DNA from: Sphingobium cyanobacteriorum
Lineage (GTDB): Bacteria > Pseudomonadota > Alphaproteobacteria > Sphingomonadales > Sphingomonadaceae
Length of the DNA stretch: 64,000 nucleotides
Direction of reading: 5' to 3'
Assembly: GCF_030580935.1 (NCBI RefSeq)
Contig: NZ_JAUQOM010000008.1
Location: 62,001-126,000 of the forward strand
Shown: positions 17,369 to 25,487 of the stretch, piece by piece
Numbering within the stretch: position 1 is the stretch's first letter
Layout: the number at the start of each line of letters is the position of its first letter
The notes under the pieces: generated by a model
What the model saw: the letters and a program-made list of their open reading frames with translations, nothing else
Databases searched by the model: none
Told to the model about the DNA's origin: nothing
Position numbers and translations under genes: made by a program

Positions 17369-18370
17369 TCATGGCTGCGATCCTTCACGCAGCATGGCGC
17401 ATCGGTTGCCTTCGCGCACCGCAACCAGGCGCATCCCCGGCTTCATATATGCGGTGAATGTTTCGAACGCCTCCCGCTTCGCGCGATTGACCGGGCGCAG
17501 ATAGCTGTCCTTGTCCACGGTCAGCGTCACCGTTCCGACGACCGGATCATCCGCCGCCAGCGTGACCGTGGTTGGCGTGAAGGATGTGACCGTGGCGCTA
17601 AAGGCGCTGGGGTTGGCCGCCGATTGCACACGTGTGTCGAACGAGATGCGCAGACGATCCGAGATATTGGCCGTTCCGACATGCGGGGAATCAGGATGCA
17701 CCACCAACAGATCGCCCGGTTCGAAATCGATCGTGGCCCAGCTATCGGGGTCGATCACGCCATCGGGGACAGGGAAGGGGTTGGGTTTGGCGACATTGTG
17801 GACGCATCCCTTTTTATGTTCCCCAACCGCGATCGTCAGCCCGCCGACTTCGCGCGGACATGGCACCAGGGGAATCCAGAGGGGGCGATAATCCCTGATG
17901 CCAGGGCTGTAGAAACCATCCTGATGCACGATCCCCAAGGGATTATGGGGCGGATAAAGCCGGTATTGGACAATCGGCACCATACATGCCTGCTCACCCA
18001 GGATTTTCGCCAGGACGTCCTGATTGGCGGGATGTTCGACCAGCTTGCCCGAAATGCCAATGAACGCAGGCAATTCTTCGCTCCACGGTTCGGCAGGCTT
18101 GCCCGTCCAGCGACCCACCGGATCGCCCTTCTCAACCAGGCCGAAGCTGTCGGCGGCGACTGCTAGCATGGCGTCGCGGGCATCCACAACCGTTTGCGGA
18201 TCCAGCACATTGCGGAAGAACAGATATCCATTTTCGTGGTAGAATCGATCCAATGCGGCGTGATCGTCCAGCAGATGATTGCAAATCTCGAACGTGCGGG
18301 TGGGACGGATGGTACTGGCATCCAGATCGCTGGCATCGGGGAGATTGAGCGGTATGGCATTCATGATCAT
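17369..18370 (-). CDS. Phytanoyl-CoA dioxygenase (PhyH) family protein with C-terminal extension
   Basis: A 333-residue Fe(II)/2-oxoglutarate oxygenase. The iron ligands are His149 and Asp151 (IVHQDGFY) and His230 (DSPHVGTAN), with Arg241 (RLRISFDTR) positioned for 2-oxoglutarate. PhyH-type enzymes hydroxylate acyl-CoA or free substrates next to a carbonyl. After residue 250 the protein continues for about 80 residues that do not belong to the double-stranded beta-helix core: a Thr/Val-rich segment and a basic helix, ending in VREGNRCAMLREG. GAGAGG lies just upstream of ATG 18370; a second in-frame ATG at 18364 is also possible. It is separated from the VOC gene by 106 bp. Confidence 0.85.
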   Translation of the reverse strand: MIMNAIPLNLPDASDLDASTIRPTRTFEICNHLLDDHAALDRFYHENGYLFFRNVLDPQTVVDARDAMLAVAADSFGLVEKGDPVGRWTGKPAEPWSEELPAFIGISGKLVEHPANQDVLAKILGEQACMVPIVQYRLYPPHNPLGIVHQDGFYSPGIRDYRPLWIPLVPCPREVGGLTIAVGEHKKGCVHNVAKPNPFPVPDGVIDPDSWATIDFEPGDLLVVHPDSPHVGTANISDRLRISFDTRVQSAANPSAFSATVTSFTPTTVTLAADDPVVGTVTLTVDKDSYLRPVNRAKREAFETFTAYMKPGMRLVAVREGNRCAMLREGSQP

Positions 18371-18476
18371 GATCCTCTCAGGCGGGTTTCACCCTTTGGA
18401 GCCATCATGTCATCATGAACGCCTGCCTGACAGGACTTGATTTTGCACCATGCGGATGATTTTTATCAACCCTGGG

Positions 18477-18959
18477 TCATGGCTGGAGCCGGGCCAGTTC
18501 CTCGTCGATGCGGGCGTTGATCGCTTCCGCCATGGGACGATGGGTGATTTCCAGATAATAGCCCAATGGGGCTACGGTATCGAGATGGATGACCGCCGCC
18601 CCGCCATCGGGCAGGGTAGCACCGAAGCTTTCGAACACGCATTCCGCCCCGCCCGGCCGCTGCGCCATGTCATCGACCGCATAGCCCAGGTGAAATATGC
18701 CCTCGCCCCGCATGTGTAACCATTCCTTGGCATTCCCTTCGCCGACCACGGGTTCGACCATCTCCAGATAGACATTGCCCCATCGGGCAAAGGCGTTGCG
18801 GTTGGCAAAACGGCCGGTCCAGTCGCGATAGCGCCCCTGATAGTCGGTATCCAGCCGCCAGAACGGCCCGACGCCCATCAACGCGCGATACCGTGCCATG
18901 CCCTCGTCTATGTCGTGCACGACAACCCCGATCTGGAAGAAATCGCCATGGACCAGCAT
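18477..18959 (-). CDS. VOC-family (glyoxalase/bleomycin-resistance/dioxygenase fold) protein
   Basis: A 160-residue two-module VOC protein starting at FFQIGVVVHDIDEGM, with EMVEP closing the first module, IFHLGYAVDD opening the second and YYLEIT near the end; these provide the usual His/Glu metal ligands. Related proteins include methylmalonyl-CoA epimerase and lactoylglutathione lyases, so an epimerase or ring-opening role is possible. ATG 18959 is chosen because the longer frame (to 19088) overlaps the upstream gene. It starts 19 bp after that gene's stop and is very probably cotranscribed with it. Confidence 0.8.
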   Translation of the reverse strand: MLVHGDFFQIGVVVHDIDEGMARYRALMGVGPFWRLDTDYQGRYRDWTGRFANRNAFARWGNVYLEMVEPVVGEGNAKEWLHMRGEGIFHLGYAVDDMAQRPGGAECVFESFGATLPDGGAAVIHLDTVAPLGYYLEITHRPMAEAINARIDEELARLQP

Positions 18960-18978
18960 ATCATTGCACCTTTCGAGG

Positions 18979-20076
18979 TCAGTAATCGCGGCTGAAACGA
19001 TCGAGCGGCGTGATGATCCGCTGACCCACGCCAGGCAGGCGCTGGACCGGCTTGCTGCCATGGGCGGAGGCGGATTCGCCCCAGGCAAACCACACGTCCG
19101 GTTCGCGCGTTTCGCCCAGCTTCTGCCAGCGACCGTCTAGCTGCGGGTTGGGGATGGGGCCAAGCTCCGGCATGCGGCCGCGCGGGTCCGGCAGGAATTC
19201 ATAATCCTCGCCAAACATCTTGGCCTTGATGCCTGTGTGCCAATAATTGTCCGGGCCGAACGTCACTTCGCAATCAACATCATAAGTGAATCGCACCTCG
19301 CCCTTTTCGTTGGTCAGGATAGCAAAGCCCATCAAGTCGTTGCCGATCAGGAAATGGCCGGCATCCAGCGTTCCGTCCTTGTAGATCGTGGCCCAGGTGT
19401 ACCAGCATAGTTCCAGCTTTTCCTGAACCAGTGCATCCTTGGTCACATAGCATTCGCCGCCCGCATACATGTACATGACGTCGAATCCGATCAGCCCGCG
19501 CACCTTCCTGCCCAAAATCGTGCCTTCGACCTGCATGATACAGGCGACATAGGACATGGCGGCCGTCCGGCTGGGAATATACCATTGCAGACCCGGTTTG
19601 ATCAGAGTGCCGCTGATATCCATCGTATCTTCTTCCACCCAGCGGCAGCTTTCCGGCGTCCATTCGGCGAGGAACGGGTTGCCAGGCGCATCCGGGTGGC
19701 TGCGCCAGACGATCTTGTCGCCTTCGCGCCCGAACAGATGTCCGTCATTGGGGGCAGAGCGACGGCCTGCCTTGTCCAGCTTGAAATGGTCAGCGCCGAC
19801 ATTGTGCTGAAGATAGAAATAGCGACGTGTGTCTTTCTTTGCGCCGGGCAGGTCGAAAGGGATGCGGCGCATCGGGCAATACATATTGCCATCCTCATCG
19901 CGCAGCGTGCCCCACAGATAGAGGCCTTCCGGGTCCATGCCCATCATCGGGTCAAGATTGGCCATCGATTCGAGTGTGGGCTGGAAAGCGCCGACCACTG
20001 GCTGGAACGCATATTCGCCCATTCCGGGAATTTTCTGCCCGTTGTTCAGCATGTGGCTTTCTGCCTGACCAGTCAT
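18979..20076 (-). CDS. Uncharacterised protein in operon with the VOC gene
   Basis: A 365-residue soluble protein without signal peptide or obvious membrane helix. I do not recognise the family. It is rich in Trp, Tyr and Gly, with repeated strand-like segments (GLYLWGTLRDEDGNMYC, RRYFYLQHNVGADHF, LCWYTWATIYKDGTLDAGHF), which suggests a large antiparallel beta-barrel such as the AttH/CrtC-like calycin group; this is only an impression. AGAGGA lies 7 bp before ATG 20076. It overlaps no other gene and is followed after 19 bp by the VOC gene. Context suggests a role in the catabolic pathway, perhaps substrate binding or an isomerase/hydratase step. Confidence 0.7.
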   Translation of the reverse strand: MTGQAESHMLNNGQKIPGMGEYAFQPVVGAFQPTLESMANLDPMMGMDPEGLYLWGTLRDEDGNMYCPMRRIPFDLPGAKKDTRRYFYLQHNVGADHFKLDKAGRRSAPNDGHLFGREGDKIVWRSHPDAPGNPFLAEWTPESCRWVEEDTMDISGTLIKPGLQWYIPSRTAAMSYVACIMQVEGTILGRKVRGLIGFDVMYMYAGGECYVTKDALVQEKLELCWYTWATIYKDGTLDAGHFLIGNDLMGFAILTNEKGEVRFTYDVDCEVTFGPDNYWHTGIKAKMFGEDYEFLPDPRGRMPELGPIPNPQLDGRWQKLGETREPDVWFAWGESASAHGSKPVQRLPGVGQRIITPLDRFSRDY

Positions 20077-20508
20077 GATCCCATCCTCTGAATATTTGAT
20101 ATGGTACGGATGCTATGGCCGCTCTTGCCTGAGAACCAGTATCATCCAGTCTCATCATATTTGTGATCAGGCAGTATATCATGTCTGTAGAGGGGCGATC
20201 GGGACAATCATTCCCTCTTACGTCTCCTGCATATATTGATGACGCAGATGTGCCAGTTGTTGCGGCGCTGGATCATGTCCTTTGCCGATATGGTCGAAAA
20301 TGTCCTGGGTGGGACCTCCTTCTCGCCACTACGCTGTCGTCGCTCGTCATGCTGGATCTGCTGACGGGCCATGACCTGCATTGCGGGCGGGGCCTGACGG
20401 CGCGATCCTGGAGCGCGCCGCGTTTGATCGAACGCGGGGCGCACGCGCCAGTTTTTGTTTCGCATCCCTTTCGGTGGAAAGCCGGTTCCCGCTTTCCCGC
20501 ACGATGCT
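20077..20508. other. 432-bp gap without a convincing gene
   Basis: Lies between the start of the uncharacterised gene (20076) and the end of iclR (20509), both on the minus strand. Short open frames exist on both strands, but none shows family-like sequence or a ribosome site. The left part should hold the promoter of the uncharacterised/VOC operon. The right end carries one copy of the dispersed palindrome at 20476-20497. Possibly the remains of older sequence. Confidence 0.5.
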
Positions 20509-20510
20509 CT
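20476..20510. repeat. Dispersed intergenic palindrome, copy 1
   Basis: GGAAAGC (20476-20482) and GCTTTCC (20491-20497) flank CGGTTCCC, followed by CGCACGATGCTCT. The same design recurs at 28073-28106. It matches the general form of small palindromic repeats common between genes in alphaproteobacteria. Confidence 0.65.
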
Positions 20511-21300
20511 AGCCAGCAGGAACGGACATGGCCGCGGCGGCGGGCTGGAGCAGGTCGCGGATGCGCTTCAGTCGCTCGCCGACCGGCTTGAGGGCTTCCT
20601 CATTCCATGTGGTGCTAAGGCCGCTGCAGGCCAGGCCCCAATATCGCCTGTTCTGGCCGCTCCCTTCGATCAGCGCTATGGCAGTGGCCGCATATTGGCC
20701 GTCAAACATGTCAGTCACGATGATATAGTCGTGGTCCGCATAATAGGCGGCGGCACGATCGATACGCGCCTTTCTGCGCGGCCATGCGGCCGGATTCTGT
20801 GCCGCGATCTTTTCGATGGCAAGACGACGCTGATCGGGGGGAAGGATGCCCAGCACCGCCAGCCCGCCGGAAGAGGACGCAAGCGACGCTCTCCAGCCGA
20901 TGGGCTGGCCGGGGACGACAAAGCTGCCGATGGTCTGATCCACCGCGAGCATCTCCGTCCCGTTGCACAGGCTGAGCGACACGGTGACACGGGCTTCCGC
21001 AGTCAATTGATCCATATAGGGGCGAGCCAGGGCAGGCAGATCCTGTCCCTGGATGGCCGCATAGCCCAATGTCATCGCCGGGGCGCCGACGCGCAGGGCG
21101 GCCCCGCCCGGCGCCTTCACCAGAAAGCCTTTTTCGATCAGCGTACTGCACAGCCGCCAGGCGGTGGGCTGACTGAGTCCGACACGCCGGGCAATTTCCG
21201 AAACGGTCAATTGCGCACCGGGATGGTCGAAACATTGCAGGATCGACAGTCCTCGCGCCAGCGCGGTGACACTGGTTTCCCGCTTTCCCTTCGGCTCCAT
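20509..21300 (-). CDS. IclR-family transcriptional regulator
   Basis: A 263-residue IclR regulator: N-terminal winged helix (TALARGLSILQCFD, then LTVSEIARRVGLSQPTAWR and LIEKGFLVK) and a C-terminal GAF-like effector domain containing DQTIGSFVVPGQPIG. ATG 21300 has GAGG 8 bp upstream and is preferred to Mets at 21318 and 21321. It is divergent from the amidohydrolase gene. A perfect 19-bp palindrome sits in the shared gap, inside the 17-bp spacer of the iclR promoter, so it probably represses itself and controls the amidohydrolase unit. Confidence 0.9.
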   Translation of the reverse strand: MEPKGKRETSVTALARGLSILQCFDHPGAQLTVSEIARRVGLSQPTAWRLCSTLIEKGFLVKAPGGAALRVGAPAMTLGYAAIQGQDLPALARPYMDQLTAEARVTVSLSLCNGTEMLAVDQTIGSFVVPGQPIGWRASLASSSGGLAVLGILPPDQRRLAIEKIAAQNPAAWPRRKARIDRAAAYYADHDYIIVTDMFDGQYAATAIALIEGSGQNRRYWGLACSGLSTTWNEEALKPVGERLKRIRDLLQPAAAAMSVPAG

Positions 21301-21342
21301 TGACTCTGCCTCACACATCATGCTACGAAAATCACACAGCGA

Positions 21343-21371
21343 ATATATTATTCACTAAGTGAATAAGTCAA
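21343..21371 (-). promoter_or_regulatory. Predicted iclR promoter enclosing the operator
   Basis: On the minus strand TTGACT (21371-21366) and ATATAT (21348-21343) are separated by 17 bp. The spacer is almost entirely the 19-bp palindrome at 21348-21366, a classic layout for autorepression. Confidence 0.55.
21348..21366. promoter_or_regulatory. Probable IclR operator, perfect 19-bp palindrome
   Basis: TTATTCACTAAGTGAATAA is perfectly symmetrical: two 9-bp arms around one central base. It lies in the divergent iclR/amidohydrolase gap, 32 bp before the amidohydrolase start codon. IclR-family proteins commonly bind such palindromes as dimers or tetramers. Confidence 0.75.
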
Positions 21372-21397
21372 GACGAATATGCCGAGGAGAAACTGCC

Positions 21398-22543
21398 ATG
21401 GACAGCTTTGACACGACCTTCACCCAGGATACGCCGATCAATGCGATCGATTGGCCCATGAACCGGGAGGCCCAGGACAGCGGCTGGCGTCCGCCAGCAG
21501 GCACGCGGGTCATCTCTGTGGACGACCATGGCATGGAAGAAGAAGGCCTCTGGGAAAAGCGCCTGTCGGGTGCGGACCGGGAACGCGCGCCGAAGCTGTG
21601 GTATAATAAAGACGAAAATCTCTGGCACATGACCGTTGATGGCCAGAGCTACGACGTTCCCGGAGTAGATGGTCAGATCGGCGAAGGACGCCCCGGTTTC
21701 TGGGATGTCAAGGAACGTCTGAAGGACATGGATGCCGAAGGCATCGATGTTTCGTTGTTCTTCCATTCGCGCGCCATGTCGCTGGTCCGTCTGGAGGACA
21801 AGGCATTCTTCACACGTTGCATGGACGCCTATAATGAATGGTTGGGCGAACTGTGCGCCGCCAATCCCAAGCGGCTCGTGGGCGTCGGCATTCTGCCGAC
21901 CATCTACAAGCCGGAAGACACCGCCGCCTATATCGAGAAGTTCAAGGGCTGGGGCCTCAAGGCGCTCGAAATCCCGTCCGCGCCCAAGAACGTGCCCTAT
22001 AATGCGTCCGCCATGGAACCGATGTGGGAAGCGATTGCCGACAGCGGCATTCCGGTGATGTTCCATGTCGGCGCCTATCTGGAATTCCGTGGGAAGGGGG
22101 CGACCGGCGCCAATCTGACGAAGAACCTTGGCCCCTATCGCCCACTATGGTCGCTGCTCGCTTTCTCCGGCATTCTTGAGCGTCATCCGAACCTCAAGGT
22201 CGTGTTCTGCGAAGGCGGTTTTGGCTGGGTGCCATGGACCCTCCAGGATGCGGATCGCATCTACCAGGTCTATGAAACCGAAATGAAGCCCAAGCTTCAG
22301 GAACTGCCGAGCTATTATTTCCGCCGTCAATGCTATGCCGCCATCATGTCCGATGATGTCGGCCTGAAGCTGGCGAAGGAATATGGTCTGACGGACAATA
22401 TGCTGTGGTCGTGCGATTATCCGCACGGTGAAAGTGTGTTCGGCAATTCGCGCAATGAAGTGAAGAAGATTTTCGACGTGCTGGGTGAGGAAAAGGGCAA
22501 GGACGTGGTCGGTCGCAACGCCGCCAAGCTCTGGAACCTCTGA
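21398..22543 (+). CDS. Amidohydrolase-2 family metal-dependent hydrolase/decarboxylase
   Basis: A 381-residue TIM-barrel protein of the amidohydrolase-related (ACMSD-like) group. Visible landmarks are VISVDDHGMEE near the N-terminus (Asp-x-His in place of His-x-His, as in many of this subgroup), MFHVGAY in the barrel, FCEGGFGWVPW, and the late metal Asp in WSCDYPHGES. Members hydrolyse C-C or C-N bonds or decarboxylate. GAGGAGA lies 7 bp before ATG 21398. It is divergent from iclR across the 19-bp palindrome and is followed by a terminator, then an SDR gene. Likely a ring-cleavage-product hydrolase or decarboxylase, by context only. Confidence 0.87.
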   Translation: MDSFDTTFTQDTPINAIDWPMNREAQDSGWRPPAGTRVISVDDHGMEEEGLWEKRLSGADRERAPKLWYNKDENLWHMTVDGQSYDVPGVDGQIGEGRPGFWDVKERLKDMDAEGIDVSLFFHSRAMSLVRLEDKAFFTRCMDAYNEWLGELCAANPKRLVGVGILPTIYKPEDTAAYIEKFKGWGLKALEIPSAPKNVPYNASAMEPMWEAIADSGIPVMFHVGAYLEFRGKGATGANLTKNLGPYRPLWSLLAFSGILERHPNLKVVFCEGGFGWVPWTLQDADRIYQVYETEMKPKLQELPSYYFRRQCYAAIMSDDVGLKLAKEYGLTDNMLWSCDYPHGESVFGNSRNEVKKIFDVLGEEKGKDVVGRNAAKLWNL

Positions 22544-22567
22544 GCCTTGCTATCGTGATCATGATGG

Positions 22568-22598
22568 AACCCGGTCCGGCCTTGCCGGGCCGGGTTTT
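22568..22598 (+). terminator. Rho-independent terminator after the amidohydrolase gene
   Basis: AACCCGG (22568-22574) pairs with CCGGGTT (22590-22596), with an inner CGGC/GCCG stem, followed by TT. It lies 24 bp past the stop codon, so the SDR gene that follows probably depends on read-through or its own promoter. Confidence 0.7.
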
Positions 22599-22641
22599 GT
22601 CATGACAAGGGCATTGTCAGGGCACGATCTGGGGAACAGGC

Positions 22642-23427
22642 ATGACCGGCATAGACAGGCTGTTGCGTCTCGATGGGAAAGTTGTGGCAGTAACCGGCGC
22701 TGGGCAGGGCATTGGCCGTGCGGTAGCGCTTTTGTTCGCGCAGGCTGGCGCACGGATCGCCGCGATCGACGTGGCACGCGAAGGGCTTGACAGCTTGCTC
22801 GCCGACATGCCCGATGCCTTCGCCTATGGCTGTGATATTGCCGACGAAGGCGCGGTCGAACGCTGCTTTGCCCAGATCGTCGCCGATATGGGGGGACTTC
22901 ACGGCCTGGTCCATGCCGCTGCCATATTCCCCAAACGATCATTCACGGCCATGACCGCTGCGCAATGGGATAGCGTGCACGCCGTCAACACGCGCGGCAG
23001 CTTTCTGGTCCTGCGTGAAACGGTCAAAGCGATGCGTGCGGGCGGAGAAGGGGGCACCATCGTCAACATCTCCTCCGTCAGTGGCGAACGCGCGGTCGTG
23101 CACCATAATTCCGCCTATGGCGCGTCCAAGGCGGCCCTTACCAACCTTACCCGTTCCGTAGCGATTGAGGTTGCAGCCGATGGCATCCGGGTCAATGCGG
23201 TGCTGCCCGGCGGTGTCGCGACCGAGGGCGCGGCGACAGCCACGGCGAAGATGGCGGAGGATAGCCTTGCCATCGCCGGGCCGATCATGGGGCCGGGTCG
23301 CATGCTGATCCCTCGCGCGGCCCAGCCGCAGGAAATCGCGGCGGCCTGCCTGTTCCTGGCGGCGCCCGCATCATCCTATATTACGGGCGAGGCACTGGCC
23401 GTGGATGGCGGTTTCCTCGTCAGCTAG
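22642..23427 (+). CDS. SDR-family oxidoreductase
   Basis: A 261-residue classical SDR with TGAGQGIGRA as the cofactor loop, HAAA where most have NNAG, the catalytic Ser in NISSVSGE and Tyr/Lys in YGASKAA. It ends with ITGEALAVDGG, the usual SDR C-terminus. It follows the amidohydrolase gene on the same strand but beyond a terminator. It converges on the APH-type kinase gene, with a hairpin between them. Confidence 0.9.
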   Translation: MTGIDRLLRLDGKVVAVTGAGQGIGRAVALLFAQAGARIAAIDVAREGLDSLLADMPDAFAYGCDIADEGAVERCFAQIVADMGGLHGLVHAAAIFPKRSFTAMTAAQWDSVHAVNTRGSFLVLRETVKAMRAGGEGGTIVNISSVSGERAVVHHNSAYGASKAALTNLTRSVAIEVAADGIRVNAVLPGGVATEGAATATAKMAEDSLAIAGPIMGPGRMLIPRAAQPQEIAAACLFLAAPASSYITGEALAVDGGFLVS

Positions 23428-23444
23428 GCCCGTTTGAAAATGGC

Positions 23445-23474
23445 CGGATCATGCGCGCCTTCGGGGCTGATCCG
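23445..23474. terminator. Hairpin between convergent SDR and kinase genes
   Basis: CGGATCA (23445-23451) and TGATCCG (23468-23474) form a 7-bp stem around a 16-nt loop in a 54-bp convergent gap. No T run is present, so function as a terminator is tentative. Confidence 0.35.
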
Positions 23475-23481
23475 TCCCTTC

Positions 23482-24537
23482 TCAATGCCCGACCAGATTG
23501 AGCACGTCATGATCCAGCATGGCCGCGCCGTAGCGGGCGGCATAGGCGGTGTTGATCGCCTCGGTCTGGAACCGGATTTCATTGATCAGGAAGATGAAAT
23601 AGCCATAGCCAATGAACTGGCGATATTGCAGCCAGGCCTCATCCCAACCTGGCGGTGCGACGCCATTCTCGGCGAGTTTGGAAAGATAGTGGCGCAGCAG
23701 GTCCTGCTCCCACGCCTTGCGATCGGCCACATCAAGCGCGCAGACGACATGATAGACCACCTCCATGAACGGTGACGCTTTTGATGGCTGGGAATCGAGA
23801 AAGCCCGGTGTCCCATCCGCTTCGACGTACAGATTGCCAAGATGGGTATCGCCATGAATGATGCACAACGGCCCTTGTTGTTCGATCTCCGCGAACTGTT
23901 TCAGCGCACGCCGCATCCATGCCATGTCATGCAGCCGCACTGAAACGGCGGCACCGCGCGGGCTTTCGCAATAATGTCGCCACATGTCGGGTTTCAGATA
24001 GCGTTCGGCATAAACCATGGACCAGTCCGAAAAGCGCCCGACGAGCCAGCCCCAGCGCCCGCCCGGCGCCAGTTCCGGGTCGTTCCAGCTCGCGGCGTGG
24101 AATCGGGCAAGGTCGCCCAGCCGCCGCTCGACTGCTTCATAGCGTTCTGGCCGCTGTGCGTGCAGGAAGGTGACGCCCCGCGCGACGAGATCATCCATGA
24201 TCACGATCGACTGGTGGCTGTCGGGGTCTGATCCGGCGAACCAGCAGGTCGGTGTGTGAATGGGCAGGGCGGGTGCGATGAGGCGGTAGAACGCGATTTC
24301 GTTCGCGTACATTTCCTTCATCATCGGGCTATGCGCTTCGAAGCCACCCTTCACGATCAGCGTTTCGGGCAGGGTGTCGCTTCTTACCCGAACTCTGATC
24401 TTGGTTGATGTGCCCAGGATCACATCCACCACTTCCGCGCTTTCGATCCTGTGGCCCGTCGCGACACTGAGCCAGTCGGCGGTAATATCCTCCGGGCTGA
24501 GCGGCAACGGATAGACGGAGACGGCGGATGTGTTCAT
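23482..24537 (-). CDS. APH-type phosphotransferase (possible hydroxyacyl-CoA kinase)
   Basis: A 351-residue kinase-fold protein of the aminoglycoside-phosphotransferase/choline-kinase group. Lys63 (LIVKGG) should bind ATP, the catalytic loop is IIHGDTHLGNLYV (Asp230, Asn235) and the metal Asp248 lies in GFLDSQ. It overlaps the upstream alpha/beta-hydrolase gene by 4 bp (ATGA) and is the last gene of an operon with two acyl-CoA dehydrogenases. APH-like kinases paired with acyl-CoA dehydrogenases are known in LvaA and in ACAD10/ACAD11, where the kinase phosphorylates a 4-hydroxyacyl-CoA. A similar role is a reasonable guess; antibiotic resistance is much less likely in this context. Confidence 0.82.
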   Translation of the reverse strand: MNTSAVSVYPLPLSPEDITADWLSVATGHRIESAEVVDVILGTSTKIRVRVRSDTLPETLIVKGGFEAHSPMMKEMYANEIAFYRLIAPALPIHTPTCWFAGSDPDSHQSIVIMDDLVARGVTFLHAQRPERYEAVERRLGDLARFHAASWNDPELAPGGRWGWLVGRFSDWSMVYAERYLKPDMWRHYCESPRGAAVSVRLHDMAWMRRALKQFAEIEQQGPLCIIHGDTHLGNLYVEADGTPGFLDSQPSKASPFMEVVYHVVCALDVADRKAWEQDLLRHYLSKLAENGVAPPGWDEAWLQYRQFIGYGYFIFLINEIRFQTEAINTAYAARYGAAMLDHDVLNLVGH

Positions 24538-25487
24538 GGCTCTCTCTCCTTGGCCCACGCTTCCGCCACCGTCCGCATGGCCGCAACAAGTGCCAGTGGC
24601 TGGTCTATCATGACATGATGATAGGCATTGGGAATCTCGACAAACATCGTGTCCGGCCGCAATGCGCGGCGTTGCAGGGCTTCGTCCTGGGCGCTGATGA
24701 TATCCGACAATTCGCCGCGTAGAAAGGCGAGCCGGCACCGGGCCTGAAGCAGTTCATCCCAGCCATTGGCATAGTCGAGCTTGGCGAAAAAATCGGGATC
24801 GAAGCACCAGGTCCATCGTCCGTCCGGCATTTGCCTGATCGCCGCGCGGGCCACGGCATCCAGCACATAGGGTTCAGCCCCCGGCTGATCCGGCGACAGG
24901 CGGAAGCGGGCGATGGCATCCGCCTCGCTTTGGTAGAAACGACTGCGATAGGGGGGCGCATTGCCGATGCCGACATCGGGCACCACGAAGGAGTCGACGA
25001 ACATCACGCCGAGCAGCCGTTCCCCGCCTTCATTGCCGGCGATGAGGCATCCGGCCTTGCCGCCAAAGCTGTGGCAGGCAAGGATTGGCGGCAGCACCGC
25101 GTCGAACAATCCGCCAGCTTCAAGGGCGGCACGGCCTTCGCGCGCCATCTGTGCGACGGAATAGGCGGCCCGATGTCCCGACCCGCCCATGCCGGCGAAG
25201 GACATGGCACAGACGCGATAATCCTTTGCCAGCAATGGGGCGACCGCGCTCCACCACTGGGCATGGGCCATTGAACCATGCAGGAGCAGGATGCCTGGCT
25301 TGCCGCGGTCCCCCCAGCAGATCAGTTCGATCTCACACCCGTCAACCGCGAAGGTCAGGCGTTCGAAAGGCATGTCCTGCGCCCGGATGAACCATGGTGG
25401 CGCCGGAGGGCGTGCGCCGCCATAGCCCTCCAGAAGCCGGGGCAACTGGCCCCAGCCCAGGTTCCTGTCCCCCAGCTTGACGTTCAA
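24534..25487 (-). CDS. Alpha/beta-hydrolase fold protein
   Basis: A 317-residue alpha/beta hydrolase. The oxyanion region LLLHGSMAHAQWW, the nucleophile elbow ACHSFGG (Ser flanked by His, with Cys instead of the first Gly), a candidate acid in RGELSD and the catalytic His in NAYHHVMID are all visible. It could be an esterase, thioesterase or C-C hydrolase. It is translationally coupled at both ends: its ATG overlaps the acyl-CoA dehydrogenase stop and its stop overlaps the kinase ATG, each by 4 bp. Confidence 0.85.
   Translation of the reverse strand: MNVKLGDRNLGWGQLPRLLEGYGGARPPAPPWFIRAQDMPFERLTFAVDGCEIELICWGDRGKPGILLLHGSMAHAQWWSAVAPLLAKDYRVCAMSFAGMGGSGHRAAYSVAQMAREGRAALEAGGLFDAVLPPILACHSFGGKAGCLIAGNEGGERLLGVMFVDSFVVPDVGIGNAPPYRSRFYQSEADAIARFRLSPDQPGAEPYVLDAVARAAIRQMPDGRWTWCFDPDFFAKLDYANGWDELLQARCRLAFLRGELSDIISAQDEALQRRALRPDTMFVEIPNAYHHVMIDQPLALVAAMRTVAEAWAKEREP

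Noticed and set aside
20163..20591. Possible gene of 142 codons (+) and another of 85 codons (-) in the gap before iclR
   Set aside because: No family-like sequence and no ribosome site; the right part overlaps the dispersed repeat and the end of iclR.
23482..24537. Aminoglycoside resistance gene
   Set aside because: The APH fold is shared by many metabolic kinases; its coupling to acyl-CoA dehydrogenases makes resistance unlikely.
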